Assembly (NCBI GenBank): GCA_043101605.1
Contig: JBICIG010000092.1
Coordinates: forward strand, 1 to 41,116
Direction: 5' to 3'
Source: JBICIG01 sp043101605
Lineage (GTDB): Bacteria; Planctomycetota; Phycisphaerae; Phycisphaerales; UBA1924
DNA: 41,116 bases
The notes under the pieces were generated by a model. The model did not search any database and had not been told where the DNA came from. It saw nothing but the letters and a program-made list of their open reading frames with translations. Shown here one piece after another: positions 7,320 through 15,693 of the stretch. The translations under genes and the position numbers were made by a program. The first letter of the stretch is position 1; each line of letters begins with the position of its first letter.

Positions 7320-8375
7320 ATGAAAGCCCTCCTCTGCCAGCGTCAAGGCTCGCCCGTTTCTCCCAACATCGTCTTCGCACAGGACGCGCCGGAGATCGGC
7401 GAGCCCTCGCCCGGGTGGGTCGTCATCCGCACCCTCGCCAGCGCCTTCAACCAGATGGACCTCTGGGTCGGTCGCGGCGTCCCCGGGCTCACGCTCGAGT
7501 ACCCACGCGTCTCGGGCTGCGACGCCTGCGGCATCGTCGAAGCCGTCGGCGAGGGCGTCGATGAAGCATGGCTGGGCGCCAAGGTCATCGTCAACGCCGC
7601 GACGCGGCTGCCCGATCGCGTCAGCCCCGACGACCCGCCGGGCTCGACACTCGCCCCCAATTACGAGCTCATCGGCGAGCACCACTGGGGCATGCACCGC
7701 GAACGCTTCAGCGCACCCGCGGCCAACCTCGCCAAGTTGCCCGAGAACGCCGACCCGATCGAGGCGGCCGCGTTCGGGCTCACCGCGCTGACCGCCTACT
7801 CCATGATGATCACCAAGGGGCAGCTCCGCCCCGGGCAATCGGTGCTGATCACCGGCATCGGAGGCGGCGTCGCGACCAGCGCCCTCTCGATCGCCAGGCA
7901 CCTCGGCTGCCCGGTCTGCGTCACCAGCCGCCACCAATGGAAGATCGACAAAGCGCTCGAACTCGGCGCCGATCACGGCGTGCTCGACGAAGGGCAGGAC
8001 TGGTCCAGAGCCGTCCGCGCCTGGACCCACAAGCGCGGCGTCGACATGGCGGTCGATTCCTCGGGCAAGGCGACGCACCTGAACTCCATCAAGTCGCTGG
8101 CGCGCGGCGGGGCGTATGTCACGCCTGGCTGCACCTCGGGCCCCGACGCAACCACCGACCTCGCCCGCATTTTCTGGAATCAACTCCGCGTGCTGGGCTC
8201 GACCATGGGCAGCAACGACGAGTTCCGCGAGATCGCGGCGCTGTTCGCCGCCGGCCGCGTCGGCCCCGTCGTCGATCAGGTCTTCCCGCCGCACGAGGGA
8301 CGCAAGGCGTACGAGCGGCTCGAGGCGGGCGAGCAGTTCGGGAAGATCGTCATCGACTGGACGAAGCAGTCGTGA
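7320..8375 (+). CDS. Medium-chain (MDR) alcohol dehydrogenase / quinone-oxidoreductase family protein
   Basis: A 351-residue NAD(P)H-dependent oxidoreductase. The N-terminal GroES-like domain shows AFNQMDLWVGRGVPG and YPRVSGCDACGIVEAVGEGV. The nucleotide-binding Rossmann part starts around residue 170 with GQSVLITGIGGGVATSAL. The C-terminal half has RGGAYVTPGCTSGP and a closing QFGKIVID. It lacks the full structural zinc cysteine set, so it is closer to zinc-independent MDR/quinone reductases or crotonyl-CoA-reductase-like proteins; the substrate cannot be read. The ATG at 7320 begins the conserved MKALLCQ start. The longer frame upstream overlaps the HhH-like gene and is not used. Confidence 0.85.
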   Translation: MKALLCQRQGSPVSPNIVFAQDAPEIGEPSPGWVVIRTLASAFNQMDLWVGRGVPGLTLEYPRVSGCDACGIVEAVGEGVDEAWLGAKVIVNAATRLPDRVSPDDPPGSTLAPNYELIGEHHWGMHRERFSAPAANLAKLPENADPIEAAAFGLTALTAYSMMITKGQLRPGQSVLITGIGGGVATSALSIARHLGCPVCVTSRHQWKIDKALELGADHGVLDEGQDWSRAVRAWTHKRGVDMAVDSSGKATHLNSIKSLARGGAYVTPGCTSGPDATTDLARIFWNQLRVLGSTMGSNDEFREIAALFAAGRVGPVVDQVFPPHEGRKAYERLEAGEQFGKIVIDWTKQS

Positions 8376-8432
8376 ACGACCGTGATGAACGATCCGACTG
8401 AGATCAGCGATCCAGCGGAGTCAACGGGCCGC

Positions 8433-8482
8433 GACCGTGAGGGAGCGGTCTGGTAACCGTCCCGAACCCGGTTCCCTCACGG
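8433..8482. other. Stem-loop pair between convergent genes, possible repeat element or bidirectional terminator
   Basis: CCGTGAGGGA (8435-8444) pairs perfectly with TCCCTCACGG (8473-8482). An alternative local hairpin pairs GACCG (8433-8437) with CGGTC (8446-8450). It lies between the stops of the MDR gene and the ASCH gene, with no T run on either strand. Confidence 0.55.
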
Positions 8483-8513
8483 GCGCGGCTCGTCCATGCC
8501 CGGCAAGCCCCGC

Positions 8514-9002
8514 TCACGCCGCGCGGCGTTCGACGCGCTCGATGTTGGGCCTCCCCGCGATGCCGCTCAGACACGCCGGATAGACGCACGCGGCGGCATC
8601 GAGCGTGAGCCACGCGCGCCGATCGCCCCGCGCCAGCGACACCGCCGGGCCGCACGCGGTCGCCTCGAGGCGCGCCAGATGAATCAGCGTCGCGAAGCGC
8701 GCGCCCAGGCTCGCCTCCCAGAACCCCGGCGATCCGAGGATCGAGGCGTTCCGCGCCCGCCGGATCGCCCGCACCCGGGCCGGGGTGAGGTCCTCTTCGT
8801 GCTCGATCCGCGACACGACCGCCGTCGCGGCGTAACCGGCTGCGGTCTTGAAGTAGATCCGCTCGCCCCGACGCACCCTGCCGAACGGCTCGCAGCGGAC
8901 GCGGCTGAGGCGCGCCTCGATCGTCTTGCGCCCGGCGAGCATCAGCCGCGCGTAAGGGTCGCGCACGAACGCGACATGCACCGCGGCACCCCGCGCGGTC
9001 AC
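8514..9002 (-). CDS. ASCH/PUA-like domain protein
   Basis: A 162-residue protein. The N-terminal half has the ASCH pattern: a short beta segment (AVHVAFVRDPYARLMLAGRK), TIEARLSR, then GERIYFKT and a valine-rich strand before HEEDLTPARVRAIRR. ASCH domains are PUA-related RNA-binding folds; the role here is unknown. The start is GTG at 9002, forming a GTGA overlap with the stop of hldE, so the two are translationally coupled. It is the last gene of the minus-strand maf-lpxK-hldE group. Confidence 0.65.
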   Translation of the reverse strand: MTARGAAVHVAFVRDPYARLMLAGRKTIEARLSRVRCEPFGRVRRGERIYFKTAAGYAATAVVSRIEHEEDLTPARVRAIRRARNASILGSPGFWEASLGARFATLIHLARLEATACGPAVSLARGDRRAWLTLDAAACVYPACLSGIAGRPNIERVERRAA

Positions 9003-10486
9003 GACGCCGAGCCCTTCATCTTAGCGATCGTGCGCGTCGTGCTGACGCCCTCGATCGGCGGGACCAGTTCCACCCGCCCGCCGTAGCCCTCGACCAGCGG
9101 GCGTTCGATGATCCCCTCGGGGGGGTAGTCTCCCCCCTTGACGAGCACATCCGGGCGGAGTGCCCCGAGCACGCGGTCGGCGGTGTCCTCGGGGAACACG
9201 ACCACCGCGCCGACGCCCTCGAGCGCCCCGATCACCCGCGCCCGCTGCTCGATGGAGTTGACCGGGCGCCCCTCGCCCTTGAGCCGCTTGACGCTCGCGT
9301 CGTCGTTGATCGCGACGATGAGGAAATCGCCGAGTTTCGCCGCCTGCTCGATCAGGTGGACATGCCCGGAGTGGAGGACATCGAAGCACCCGTTGGTGAC
9401 GACGATCGACTGCCCGCCGCGCCGCCGCGTCGCGACCTCCTCGACGAGCACCTCGAGCGAGCGGACCTTGCCGGCGACGGGCGAGAGCTCGCGCAGCAGG
9501 TCGCGATGGATGCGCTCGAGCGGGATCGGCTCGACGCCGAAGATCTCGACCTCCAGACCCGCGGCGGCGTTGGCGAAACGCACCGCGTCGGTCCAGCTCA
9601 TCCCGTTGGCGCGCCCCGCGGCGAGCCCGGCGAGCATCATGTCGCCCGCGCCGGTGACATCGTAAACGGCGCGCGCCCGCGTCGGAACCGACTCGGGCGA
9701 CGAGTCGCGCCGGTGCAGCATCGCGCCGTGACGATCGAGCGTGAGCACGACCGCCTCGCACCCGAGTTGCTCGAGCAGGCGCGCCGACACCGCCGCGTTG
9801 GCGGGGATCCCGCCGTCGGCATCGGTGGGCAGACCGGTCGCCAGCTCGGCCTCGGACCGGTTGGGCGTGATCGCCGTCGAGCCACGGTACTTGGAGTAGT
9901 CGGGCACCATCGCGGGGTCCACGAACACTGGCACGCCCGCCTGCGTCGCCAGCGCGATCACATCGCGGCAGATCTCCGGCGTGCAGAGCCCCTTGGCGTA
10001 GTCCTCGATGCACACCACATCGGCCCCACGCAGCGCCGCCCTGAAACGATCCATCAGGTCGCGCGCGATCCGTGCCGAAACCGGCAGGTCCGACTCATGA
10101 TCGACGCGGAACATCTTCTGCGCGTGCCGCTGCTGCGCCAGACCGATGTAGCTGCACTTGACCGTGGTCGGGCGGTCGCCGTCGGCCACCAGCCCCGAAG
10201 CGTCCACGCCCCCCTCCTCCAGCCGACGCCGGAGCATCGCTCCCTCCTCGTCGTCCCCGGTCAGCCCGAGCGCCAGCACCTTCGACTTCAGCGCCGCCAG
10301 GTCGAGGCACAGGTTCCCCGCCCCGCCCGGGCGGTGCTCGGTCCGGCGGACCTTGAGCACCGGCACCGGTGCGTCGGGGCTCAGCCGCTGCGCATCGCCG
10401 AACACCGACTTGTCGAGCATGAAGTCGCCGATCACGATGGCGGTGAAGGGCTTCCATTCGGCCAGGGATTGCAGCAGGGTGTCCAT
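8999..10486 (-). CDS. hldE: Bifunctional heptose 7-phosphate kinase / heptose 1-phosphate nucleotidyltransferase
   Basis: Makes ADP-activated heptose for the lipopolysaccharide inner core. The 495 residues hold both domains. A PfkB-type kinase spans about residues 1-325, with VIGDFMLDKSVFG, HRPGGAGNLCLDLAAL and YDVTGAGDMMLAGLA. A cytidylyltransferase-fold domain covers about 350-495, with TNGCFDVLHSGHVHLIEQA starting near residue 364, LKGEGRPVNS, VKGGDY and the closing STTRTIAKM. The ATG at 10486 has GGGAG just upstream. It lies 66 nt after lpxK, which fits an envelope-biosynthesis operon and implies an outer membrane with heptose-containing LPS. Confidence 0.93.
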   Translation of the reverse strand: MDTLLQSLAEWKPFTAIVIGDFMLDKSVFGDAQRLSPDAPVPVLKVRRTEHRPGGAGNLCLDLAALKSKVLALGLTGDDEEGAMLRRRLEEGGVDASGLVADGDRPTTVKCSYIGLAQQRHAQKMFRVDHESDLPVSARIARDLMDRFRAALRGADVVCIEDYAKGLCTPEICRDVIALATQAGVPVFVDPAMVPDYSKYRGSTAITPNRSEAELATGLPTDADGGIPANAAVSARLLEQLGCEAVVLTLDRHGAMLHRRDSSPESVPTRARAVYDVTGAGDMMLAGLAAGRANGMSWTDAVRFANAAAGLEVEIFGVEPIPLERIHRDLLRELSPVAGKVRSLEVLVEEVATRRRGGQSIVVTNGCFDVLHSGHVHLIEQAAKLGDFLIVAINDDASVKRLKGEGRPVNSIEQRARVIGALEGVGAVVVFPEDTADRVLGALRPDVLVKGGDYPPEGIIERPLVEGYGGRVELVPPIEGVSTTRTIAKMKGSAS

Positions 10487-10552
10487 CGTCGCTCCCGATC
10501 TCCCGCCGATTCGCGCCGTCGCCGGGGGAACCGGATCGTACGCCCCGCCCCC

Positions 10553-11596
10553 TCACCCGCCCGTGCGCTCGAGCAGCCCCGCCCGCAGTTCCTCCGCCCC
10601 GCGATCGAACCCGATCGACAACACCGGGCGCACGAGCGCGCAGGGCCAGCGCGACGCCGACGCCAGCGACAGCTTCGACCAGTCCTTCTCGGTCACGACG
10701 ATCGCCTCGGCCGACCGCTCGCGGGCCAGGTCGGCCAACGCCTCGACTCGGGCGTCGGTGAACCGGGCGTGGTCGCGAAAGATGATGGTGCCCGCCAGTT
10801 CGGTGCCGCACGCCTGGCGCACCATCGCGACGAACGCCGACGGATGCCCGATCGCGCACGCCGTCACCACCCGCCGCCCGCGCAACCACGCGACGGACTG
10901 CACCGTTTCCGACCCGTCGTCGGCCACGCGCAGCGACTCCCACACATGCCGCGTCACCCCCACCAACGCCCGCGGGAACCGCCCCTCGAGCGCCACGACA
11001 AGCGACTCCACCGCCCCGGGCTCGGCCCGCTCGGCGTGGGTCAGCACAATCGCATCAGCCCGCGCCAGCGACTCGACCGGCTCGCGCAGCCAACCCGCCG
11101 GCAGGCACCGCTCGCCCAGCAGCGCCCGCGACGCATCGACCAGCACCAGGTCCAGGTCCCGCGCCAGCCGGCGGTGCTGGAACCCGTCATCGAGCACCAC
11201 GCAGTCCACCCGCGCACCCGCCGGATCGGCAAACAGCGCCCGCAGCCCCGCGGTCCGGTCCGGCTGGGCGACCACCGGCACCTCCGGGAACCGCTCGCGG
11301 TACAACTTCTCCTCGTCGGAATGCTCGGCGTTGCGACGCTTGTACCCCCGCATCGCGATGCACGGGCGGCGACCCGCCTCGAGCAACCGCTCGACCACCC
11401 ACGCGACCATCGGCGTCTTGCCCGTCCCGCCGACGCTCAGGTTCCCGACGCTCACGACCGGGCGATCCAGCCGGGTGACCCCCCGCCCGCGATCGAACCG
11501 CCGATTCCGCCGATCCAGCTCCGCGCGGTACAGCCGCTCGGCCCCCCTGCCCAGCGGGCCGGCAAGCGGCGGTCGTCGGCGTTCGTCATCGTGCAA
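10553..11596 (-). CDS. lpxK: Tetraacyldisaccharide 4'-kinase
   Basis: Phosphorylates the 4' position of the lipid A disaccharide precursor at the inner membrane. The 347 residues match the family. The P-loop is VSVGNLSVGGTGKTPMVAWV near residues 48-67, followed by AMRGYKRR (usual SRGYG region) and CVVLDDGFQHRRLARDLDLV, the DDGFQH motif that defines LpxK. The C-terminal half contains FRDHARFTD and VVTEKDWSKL. The start is TTG at 11596, with GAGGG 8 nt upstream; there is no in-frame ATG near the N-terminus. The short hydrophobic N-terminal anchor of E. coli LpxK is not obvious. Confidence 0.93.
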   Translation of the reverse strand: MHDDERRRPPLAGPLGRGAERLYRAELDRRNRRFDRGRGVTRLDRPVVSVGNLSVGGTGKTPMVAWVVERLLEAGRRPCIAMRGYKRRNAEHSDEEKLYRERFPEVPVVAQPDRTAGLRALFADPAGARVDCVVLDDGFQHRRLARDLDLVLVDASRALLGERCLPAGWLREPVESLARADAIVLTHAERAEPGAVESLVVALEGRFPRALVGVTRHVWESLRVADDGSETVQSVAWLRGRRVVTACAIGHPSAFVAMVRQACGTELAGTIIFRDHARFTDARVEALADLARERSAEAIVVTEKDWSKLSLASASRWPCALVRPVLSIGFDRGAEELRAGLLERTGG

Positions 11597-11644
11597 GGGC
11601 GGATCCCTCGGAGGACCGGGTGGGAGGTCGATGCTACGCCCCGG

Positions 11645-12097
11645 TTAGCGCTCCCGTTCGGACGCGCCCGCCGCGCGCCGACGCTCCTCGACCAGCGCGA
11701 TCAGTTCGCCCCGCAAGCGCCGGATCTGTCGGCGGATGTCCCGCGTCTCGGCCCGCTGCATCCGCCAGGTGTTGAGCACATCCGCCACCGCGAGCGTGCC
11801 GATCATCACCAGCATCGACGCCGCCGCCGTCCAGGAAAGCACGAACCCGCTCGCGTCGCTCATCGTCGCCACGCCCAGCGCGTACCCGAGCAGCCCGGTC
11901 GCGAACATCATCAGCACGGCGTTGGCGATCCGGATCCTCCGACGGCTCTCGGGCATCGCCACGTTCCGCAGCGACGCGAGGTGGATCGTCAGCGCCAGCA
12001 TCGTCACCGCCGCCACCGGGATCACGATCGCCGAGGGAAGCAGCGGCTCGGTCCGGATCATCAAACCGACCGGCAACATGGGAGCGAGCGGGATCAT
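11645..12097 (-). CDS. Small membrane protein, unknown function
   Basis: 150 residues. Three to four hydrophobic segments are visible (AIVIPVAAVTMLALTIHLAS; NAVLMMFATGLLGYALGVA; FVLSWTAAASMLVMIGTLAV), followed by a basic, helical cytoplasmic tail (RDIRRQIRRLRGELIALVEE) that looks like a coiled coil. The ATG at 12097 overlaps the maf stop (ATGA), so the two genes are coupled; the longer open frame upstream is antisense or out of frame to maf. Position between maf and lpxK suggests an envelope role, but this is inference and no family was recognised. Confidence 0.75.
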   Translation of the reverse strand: MIPLAPMLPVGLMIRTEPLLPSAIVIPVAAVTMLALTIHLASLRNVAMPESRRRIRIANAVLMMFATGLLGYALGVATMSDASGFVLSWTAAASMLVMIGTLAVADVLNTWRMQRAETRDIRRQIRRLRGELIALVEERRRAAGASERER

Positions 12098-12786
12098 GCG
12101 CACCGCCCCCGGCACGCGCCACCGAGCCCGCCGGACCGTCCGCCCAGCGCCGCGCAGAACGCCTCGATCGCGCCCCCCAGCCGACGCATCGGCAGCCCCA
12201 CCACCGTCGCCGGATCCCCGTCGCATTCGAGGGGCCAGCCCGCGTCCAGACGCTCGGCGAAGTTGTACGCCCCGGCCTTGCCGCGCCAATCTTCCGATTC
12301 CAGGTACGACTCGATCGCGCCGGCCCCAAGCGAGCCCAGCCGCACACGCGCCCGATCCACGAAGATGGATCGCTCGCCGGTCGTCGGCTCGAGCAGCGTC
12401 ACACCGGTCAGCACCTCGTGCTCTCGCCCCATGAACGCGCGGATCATCGCGCCCGCCTCGTCGCGGTCGGCCGGTTGCCCGATCACCCGCCCCTCGACCA
12501 CGCAGACCGTGTCGGCGCCGAGCACGATCTCGCCCGGCTCCAAAGCGGCGTCCCGCGCCAGCGACTCGGCGACCGATCGTGCCTTGAGAAACGACAGCGC
12601 CTCGACCCACGACGCCGCTTCGACCGATCCGGGCGAGAGCTCGCCGTCGTCGATCTCGGGCGTGACCGCGCGGTGCGTCAGCCCCGCCCCCGTGAGCATG
12701 GCCCGTCGCCGGGGAGATCGGCTCGCAAGCACCAGCTTCGGCGCGCAGCGGCCGGTCATCGCGTCCTGTTCGGGTCTTGGATTCAT
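12094..12786 (-). CDS. maf: Maf family nucleotide pyrophosphatase
   Basis: Hydrolyses non-canonical or modified nucleoside triphosphates (dTTP/UTP or m7GTP type) to monophosphates. 230 residues. Diagnostic parts are LVLASRSPRRRAMLTGAG, the catalytic Asp region EIVLGADTVCVVEGRVIGQP, and EDWRGKAGAYNFAERLDAG (usual KAGAYgIQ region). The ATG at 12786 is used; the in-frame ATG at 12759 (AGGA just upstream) would leave eight residues before LVLAS and is a real alternative. First gene of the minus-strand operon, with a TACACT -10 candidate at 12830-12835. Confidence 0.9.
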   Translation of the reverse strand: MNPRPEQDAMTGRCAPKLVLASRSPRRRAMLTGAGLTHRAVTPEIDDGELSPGSVEAASWVEALSFLKARSVAESLARDAALEPGEIVLGADTVCVVEGRVIGQPADRDEAGAMIRAFMGREHEVLTGVTLLEPTTGERSIFVDRARVRLGSLGAGAIESYLESEDWRGKAGAYNFAERLDAGWPLECDGDPATVVGLPMRRLGGAIEAFCAALGGRSGGLGGACRGRCA

Positions 12787-12829
12787 GCGCTGGCTCGTGC
12801 TCACCCGCGGCGGTGAGTCCTCATTCCCG

Positions 12830-12835
12830 AGTGTA
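12830..12835 (-). promoter_or_regulatory. -10 hexamer for the maf operon
   Basis: TACACT on the minus strand, 43 nt before the maf ATG. It faces away from the nitrilase-gene hexamer at 12867-12872, so the two operons are divergent. Confidence 0.35.
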
Positions 12836-12866
12836 CCCCCGAGGGTTCGCGGGGCTTCCCGTCCGC

Positions 12867-12872
12867 TAGCAT
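12867..12872 (+). promoter_or_regulatory. -10 hexamer for the nitrilase-family gene
   Basis: TAGCAT, 31 nt before the ATG at 12904, leaving room for the GAGGAG ribosome binding site. Confidence 0.35.
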
Positions 12873-12903
12873 CGAGTGTGACTTTCGCCTCGAGGAGCCG
12901 TTG

Positions 12904-13752
12904 ATGCGGGCACATCTCGTCCAGTTTGACATCGCGTGGGAGGATCGGGCCGAGAACTTCCGCCGTGTCGAGGCCCTGCTCGCCCCGGTCGATCTCCGCC
13001 CGGGCGACCTCGTCCTCCTCCCCGAGATGTTCGATTCGGGGTTCAGCCTCAACGCCGATGCGACCGCCGACCACGACGCCCGCACGCTCGGCTGGCTCAC
13101 CGATTTCGCCCGCGCCCGCCGCGTCACCGTCCAGGGCGGCCGCACCGTCAAGCCCGACCCCGCGGGCAAGGCCCGGAACCAGGCGCCCGCGATCGGGCCC
13201 GACGGCTCCCTGCTGGCGACCTACGAGAAGATCCACCCCTTCAGCTTCGGCCGCGAGCCCGAGGCGTTCGAAGGCGGGGACTCGGTCGTGACCTACGCGT
13301 GGATCGTCCCGGAGGACTCGGGCCCGGCCCATCGCGCGACCGTCGGCCCGGCAATCTGCTACGACCTCCGCTTCCCCGAACTCTTCCGGCTCGCAGCGAT
13401 GCGCGGGGCCGAGGTCCTCGCCCTGGGCGCCAATTGGCCCGACGCCCGCCAATCCCATTGGCGGGCCCTGGCGATCGCCCGCGCCATCGAGAACCAGGCG
13501 TTCGTCCTCGCGGTCAACCGCACCGGGCCGGACCCGCACCTGAACTATGTCGGGGGCTCGATCGCCGTGGACCCGATGGGGACGGTCCTCGGCGAACTCG
13601 CCGACGAGCAGGCGGTGCTGAGCGTCGAACTCGATCTTCCCGGGCTCCGGGCGTGGCGTGATCGGTTCCCCGCGCTCCGCGACATCCGGCTGCTGGACCC
13701 CCGCAATCCGGCCCCCCGAACCGGTGGGACCGGCGCCGATTCCCGCGCCTGA
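12904..13752 (+). CDS. Carbon-nitrogen hydrolase (omega-amidase / nitrilase superfamily)
   Basis: A 282-residue cytosolic amidase. The catalytic Glu-Lys-Cys triad is visible: E41 in VLLPEMFDSGF, K109 in TYEKIHPFSF, and C152 in GPAICYDLRFPELFR. Further family marks are ALGANWPDARQSHWRALAIA, RAIENQAFVLAVNR and the GGS-Asp-Pro-G turn. The Phe-rich HPF and YDLRFPE sequence resembles omega-amidase (YafV/Nit2-like), which hydrolyses alpha-ketoglutaramate; that substrate is inference. The ATG at 12904 has GAGGAG (12892-12897) 6 nt upstream. It is divergent from maf. Confidence 0.9.
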   Translation: MRAHLVQFDIAWEDRAENFRRVEALLAPVDLRPGDLVLLPEMFDSGFSLNADATADHDARTLGWLTDFARARRVTVQGGRTVKPDPAGKARNQAPAIGPDGSLLATYEKIHPFSFGREPEAFEGGDSVVTYAWIVPEDSGPAHRATVGPAICYDLRFPELFRLAAMRGAEVLALGANWPDARQSHWRALAIARAIENQAFVLAVNRTGPDPHLNYVGGSIAVDPMGTVLGELADEQAVLSVELDLPGLRAWRDRFPALRDIRLLDPRNPAPRTGGTGADSRA

Positions 13753-13809
13753 CACGAACGGACCCGAAACTTGGACCCACTCGAATGCGCGCGCCGACGA
13801 GGGACTGCA

Positions 13810-13839
13810 TTGGCCCGTAGCCGGGCAGACCGGTATCCT
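13810..13839 (+). promoter_or_regulatory. Promoter for the DUF11-type lipoprotein gene
   Basis: TTGGCC (13810-13815) and TATCCT (13834-13839), spacer 18 bp. The leader would be about 110 nt. Confidence 0.5.
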
Positions 13840-13956
13840 AGTGTTCACTCACCGGTCGGCGGGACGCCGATCGGATTTGGTTTGGAGTACCCGCGGTCCA
13901 CCGATTCCGGTGTCGACCGACTTGGCGAGAGCCTCAAGGCCAGTGGAGGACCAATC

Positions 13957-15549
13957 GTGTCGACACAGAGAAGAGGAAGCAGGGCGTGGACGCGGGCCAT
14001 CGGGCTCGGCGTGCTCGCGACCCTCGTTCTGGGAGCCTGCGCCAACCAGCAGCGGGCCGAGCCCGAGCCCCAGCCGACGCGTGAGCCCGAGCCGCGCCCG
14101 GCCGTGACGCCCGTGGTCTACTCGCCGCGTCTCGGCGCCGATCAGACCGCCGTGCGTCTGGCGTTCCCCACCGGCGACCTCCGCACCAGCGCCATCATGC
14201 TGCACCAGGTCGTCCCGACCTCGGCCCAGCCCGGCGAGAACTTCACCTACGAGTTCCATGTCACCAACCTGACCGACGGCACCCTCCAGAATGTCGTCGT
14301 CGCCCAGCAGAGCCAGCAGAACCTCACCGTCACCGACTCGACGCCCGAAGCGTCCACCTCGGCCGACCAGCTCGTCTGGGCGATCGGCGAGCTCGGCCCG
14401 CGCGAGACCCGCATCATCAGCGTCGAGGCCGAGGCCGAGACCGTCGGGATGGCGGGCAACTGCGTCGGCGTCAGCTACAACAACTTCCTCTGCGCCACCA
14501 TCCCCGTCGTCCAGCCCGACCTCGAACTCGCCAAGAGCGCGACCCGCGAGGCCCTCGTCTGCGACGAGATCCTCCTCCGCTACCAGGTCCGCAACTCCGG
14601 CTCGGGCCCGGCCCGCAATGTCCGCATCCGCGAGACCCTCCCCGAGGGCCTGACCACCGTCGAGGGCGGCCGCCGCCAGTTCGAGCTCGACGCCGGCGAC
14701 CTCGCCCCGGGTGAGACCCGCTCGTTCGAGGTCCGCGCCAAGGCGGCCCGCACCGGTGAGTTCACCAGCGGCGCTTCGGCCGTCGCCGCCGGCAACCTGA
14801 CCGCCGAGTCCACCGACACCACCACGCTCATCCGCGCCCCGCGACTGGCGATCCAGTCCGAGTGCACCGAGCAGCAGTACCTCGGCCGCAACTTCACCCA
14901 CACCTACACCGTCAGCAACATCGGCGACGGGGCCTCGGCCGGCGCGACCGCGTCGATCCAGATCCCGTCGGGCGCCGAGTTCGTCCGCGCCTCGGGCGGC
15001 GGGACCGTCCAGGGCAACGCCGTCGTCTTCAACCTCGGTGACCTCGACGCCGACGAGTCGGTCAATGTCAGCGCCACCTTCCGCGCCGCCCAGAGCGGCA
15101 ACTACGCCAGCCGCGGCTCGGTCAGCGGCGCCTGCGCCGAGTCCGCCGCCGACACCTGCCAGACCCGCGTCGTCGGCATCTCGGCGATCCTCCTCGAGGT
15201 GATCGACCTGACCGACCCGGTCGAGGTCGGCGAGGAGACCATCTACGAGATCGTCGTGACCAACCAGGGTTCGGCCGTCGACAACAACATCCGCATCACC
15301 TGCGTCCTTCCGGGCCAGCTCCAGCTCCTCGAAGCCGGCGGGCAGACCAACGCAAGCACGGCCGGCCAGCGGATCAGCTTCGCCCCGCTCGCCTCCCTCG
15401 CCCCGGGCGCCCAGGCCAAGTGGACCGTGCGGGTCCGTGCGACCGACACCGGCAGCGTCCGCTTCCGCGTCGAGATGACCAGCGATCAGCTCGATCAGGA
15501 CGGCGGCGAGGCGGTCATCGAGACCGAAGCCACCAACCTCTACCGCTGA
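13957..15549 (+). CDS. Lipoprotein with repeated DUF11/CARDB-like beta-sandwich domains
   Basis: 530 residues. The start is GTG at 13957, with GGAGGA 6 nt upstream (13945-13950), opening a lipoprotein signal: basic RRGSRAW, a hydrophobic run and the lipobox LGAC. A Pro/Glu linker (EPEPQPTREPEPRP) follows. The remainder carries about four Ig-like repeats of the 'conserved repeat domain' type, each with a phrase such as PGENFTYEFHVTNLTDGTLQ, LLRYQVRNSGSGPARNVRI, FTHTYTVSNIGDGASAGA and TIYEIVVTNQGSAVDNNIRI, then a GD/LAPGE turn. Such arrays are typical of Planctomycetes cell-surface proteins. A structural or adhesion role in the envelope is inferred. A strong terminator lies at 15591-15620. Confidence 0.85.
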   Translation: MSTQRRGSRAWTRAIGLGVLATLVLGACANQQRAEPEPQPTREPEPRPAVTPVVYSPRLGADQTAVRLAFPTGDLRTSAIMLHQVVPTSAQPGENFTYEFHVTNLTDGTLQNVVVAQQSQQNLTVTDSTPEASTSADQLVWAIGELGPRETRIISVEAEAETVGMAGNCVGVSYNNFLCATIPVVQPDLELAKSATREALVCDEILLRYQVRNSGSGPARNVRIRETLPEGLTTVEGGRRQFELDAGDLAPGETRSFEVRAKAARTGEFTSGASAVAAGNLTAESTDTTTLIRAPRLAIQSECTEQQYLGRNFTHTYTVSNIGDGASAGATASIQIPSGAEFVRASGGGTVQGNAVVFNLGDLDADESVNVSATFRAAQSGNYASRGSVSGACAESAADTCQTRVVGISAILLEVIDLTDPVEVGEETIYEIVVTNQGSAVDNNIRITCVLPGQLQLLEAGGQTNASTAGQRISFAPLASLAPGAQAKWTVRVRATDTGSVRFRVEMTSDQLDQDGGEAVIETEATNLYR

Positions 15550-15590
15550 TCTGAACCGGCCCACCCGGGCCGACAGTCCGGCACACGCCG

Positions 15591-15620
15591 CGGGGCGGAT
15601 CTTCGGATCCGCCCCGTTTT
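15591..15620 (+). terminator. Rho-independent terminator
   Basis: A perfect 11-bp stem (15591-15601 with 15606-15616) closed by a TTCG tetraloop and followed by TTTT. It lies between convergent genes. Confidence 0.92.
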
Positions 15621-15693
15621 CGTGCGCGCACACCACACGCCATCGCACCCCGCAGAGGGCCGCAGACAGGGAATCATCCTCAAGGAATCGGCG

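Noticed and set aside
9356..12904. A 1182-residue open frame on the plus strand across hldE, lpxK and maf
   Set aside because: Antisense to three well-recognised enzymes; the translation is His/Arg/Pro-rich with no domain.
13849..15648. A 599-residue minus-strand frame opposite the DUF11 lipoprotein
   Set aside because: Shadow frame with Gly/Asp/Val repeats that mirror the codons of the plus-strand repeats; the plus strand has a lipobox and a ribosome binding site.
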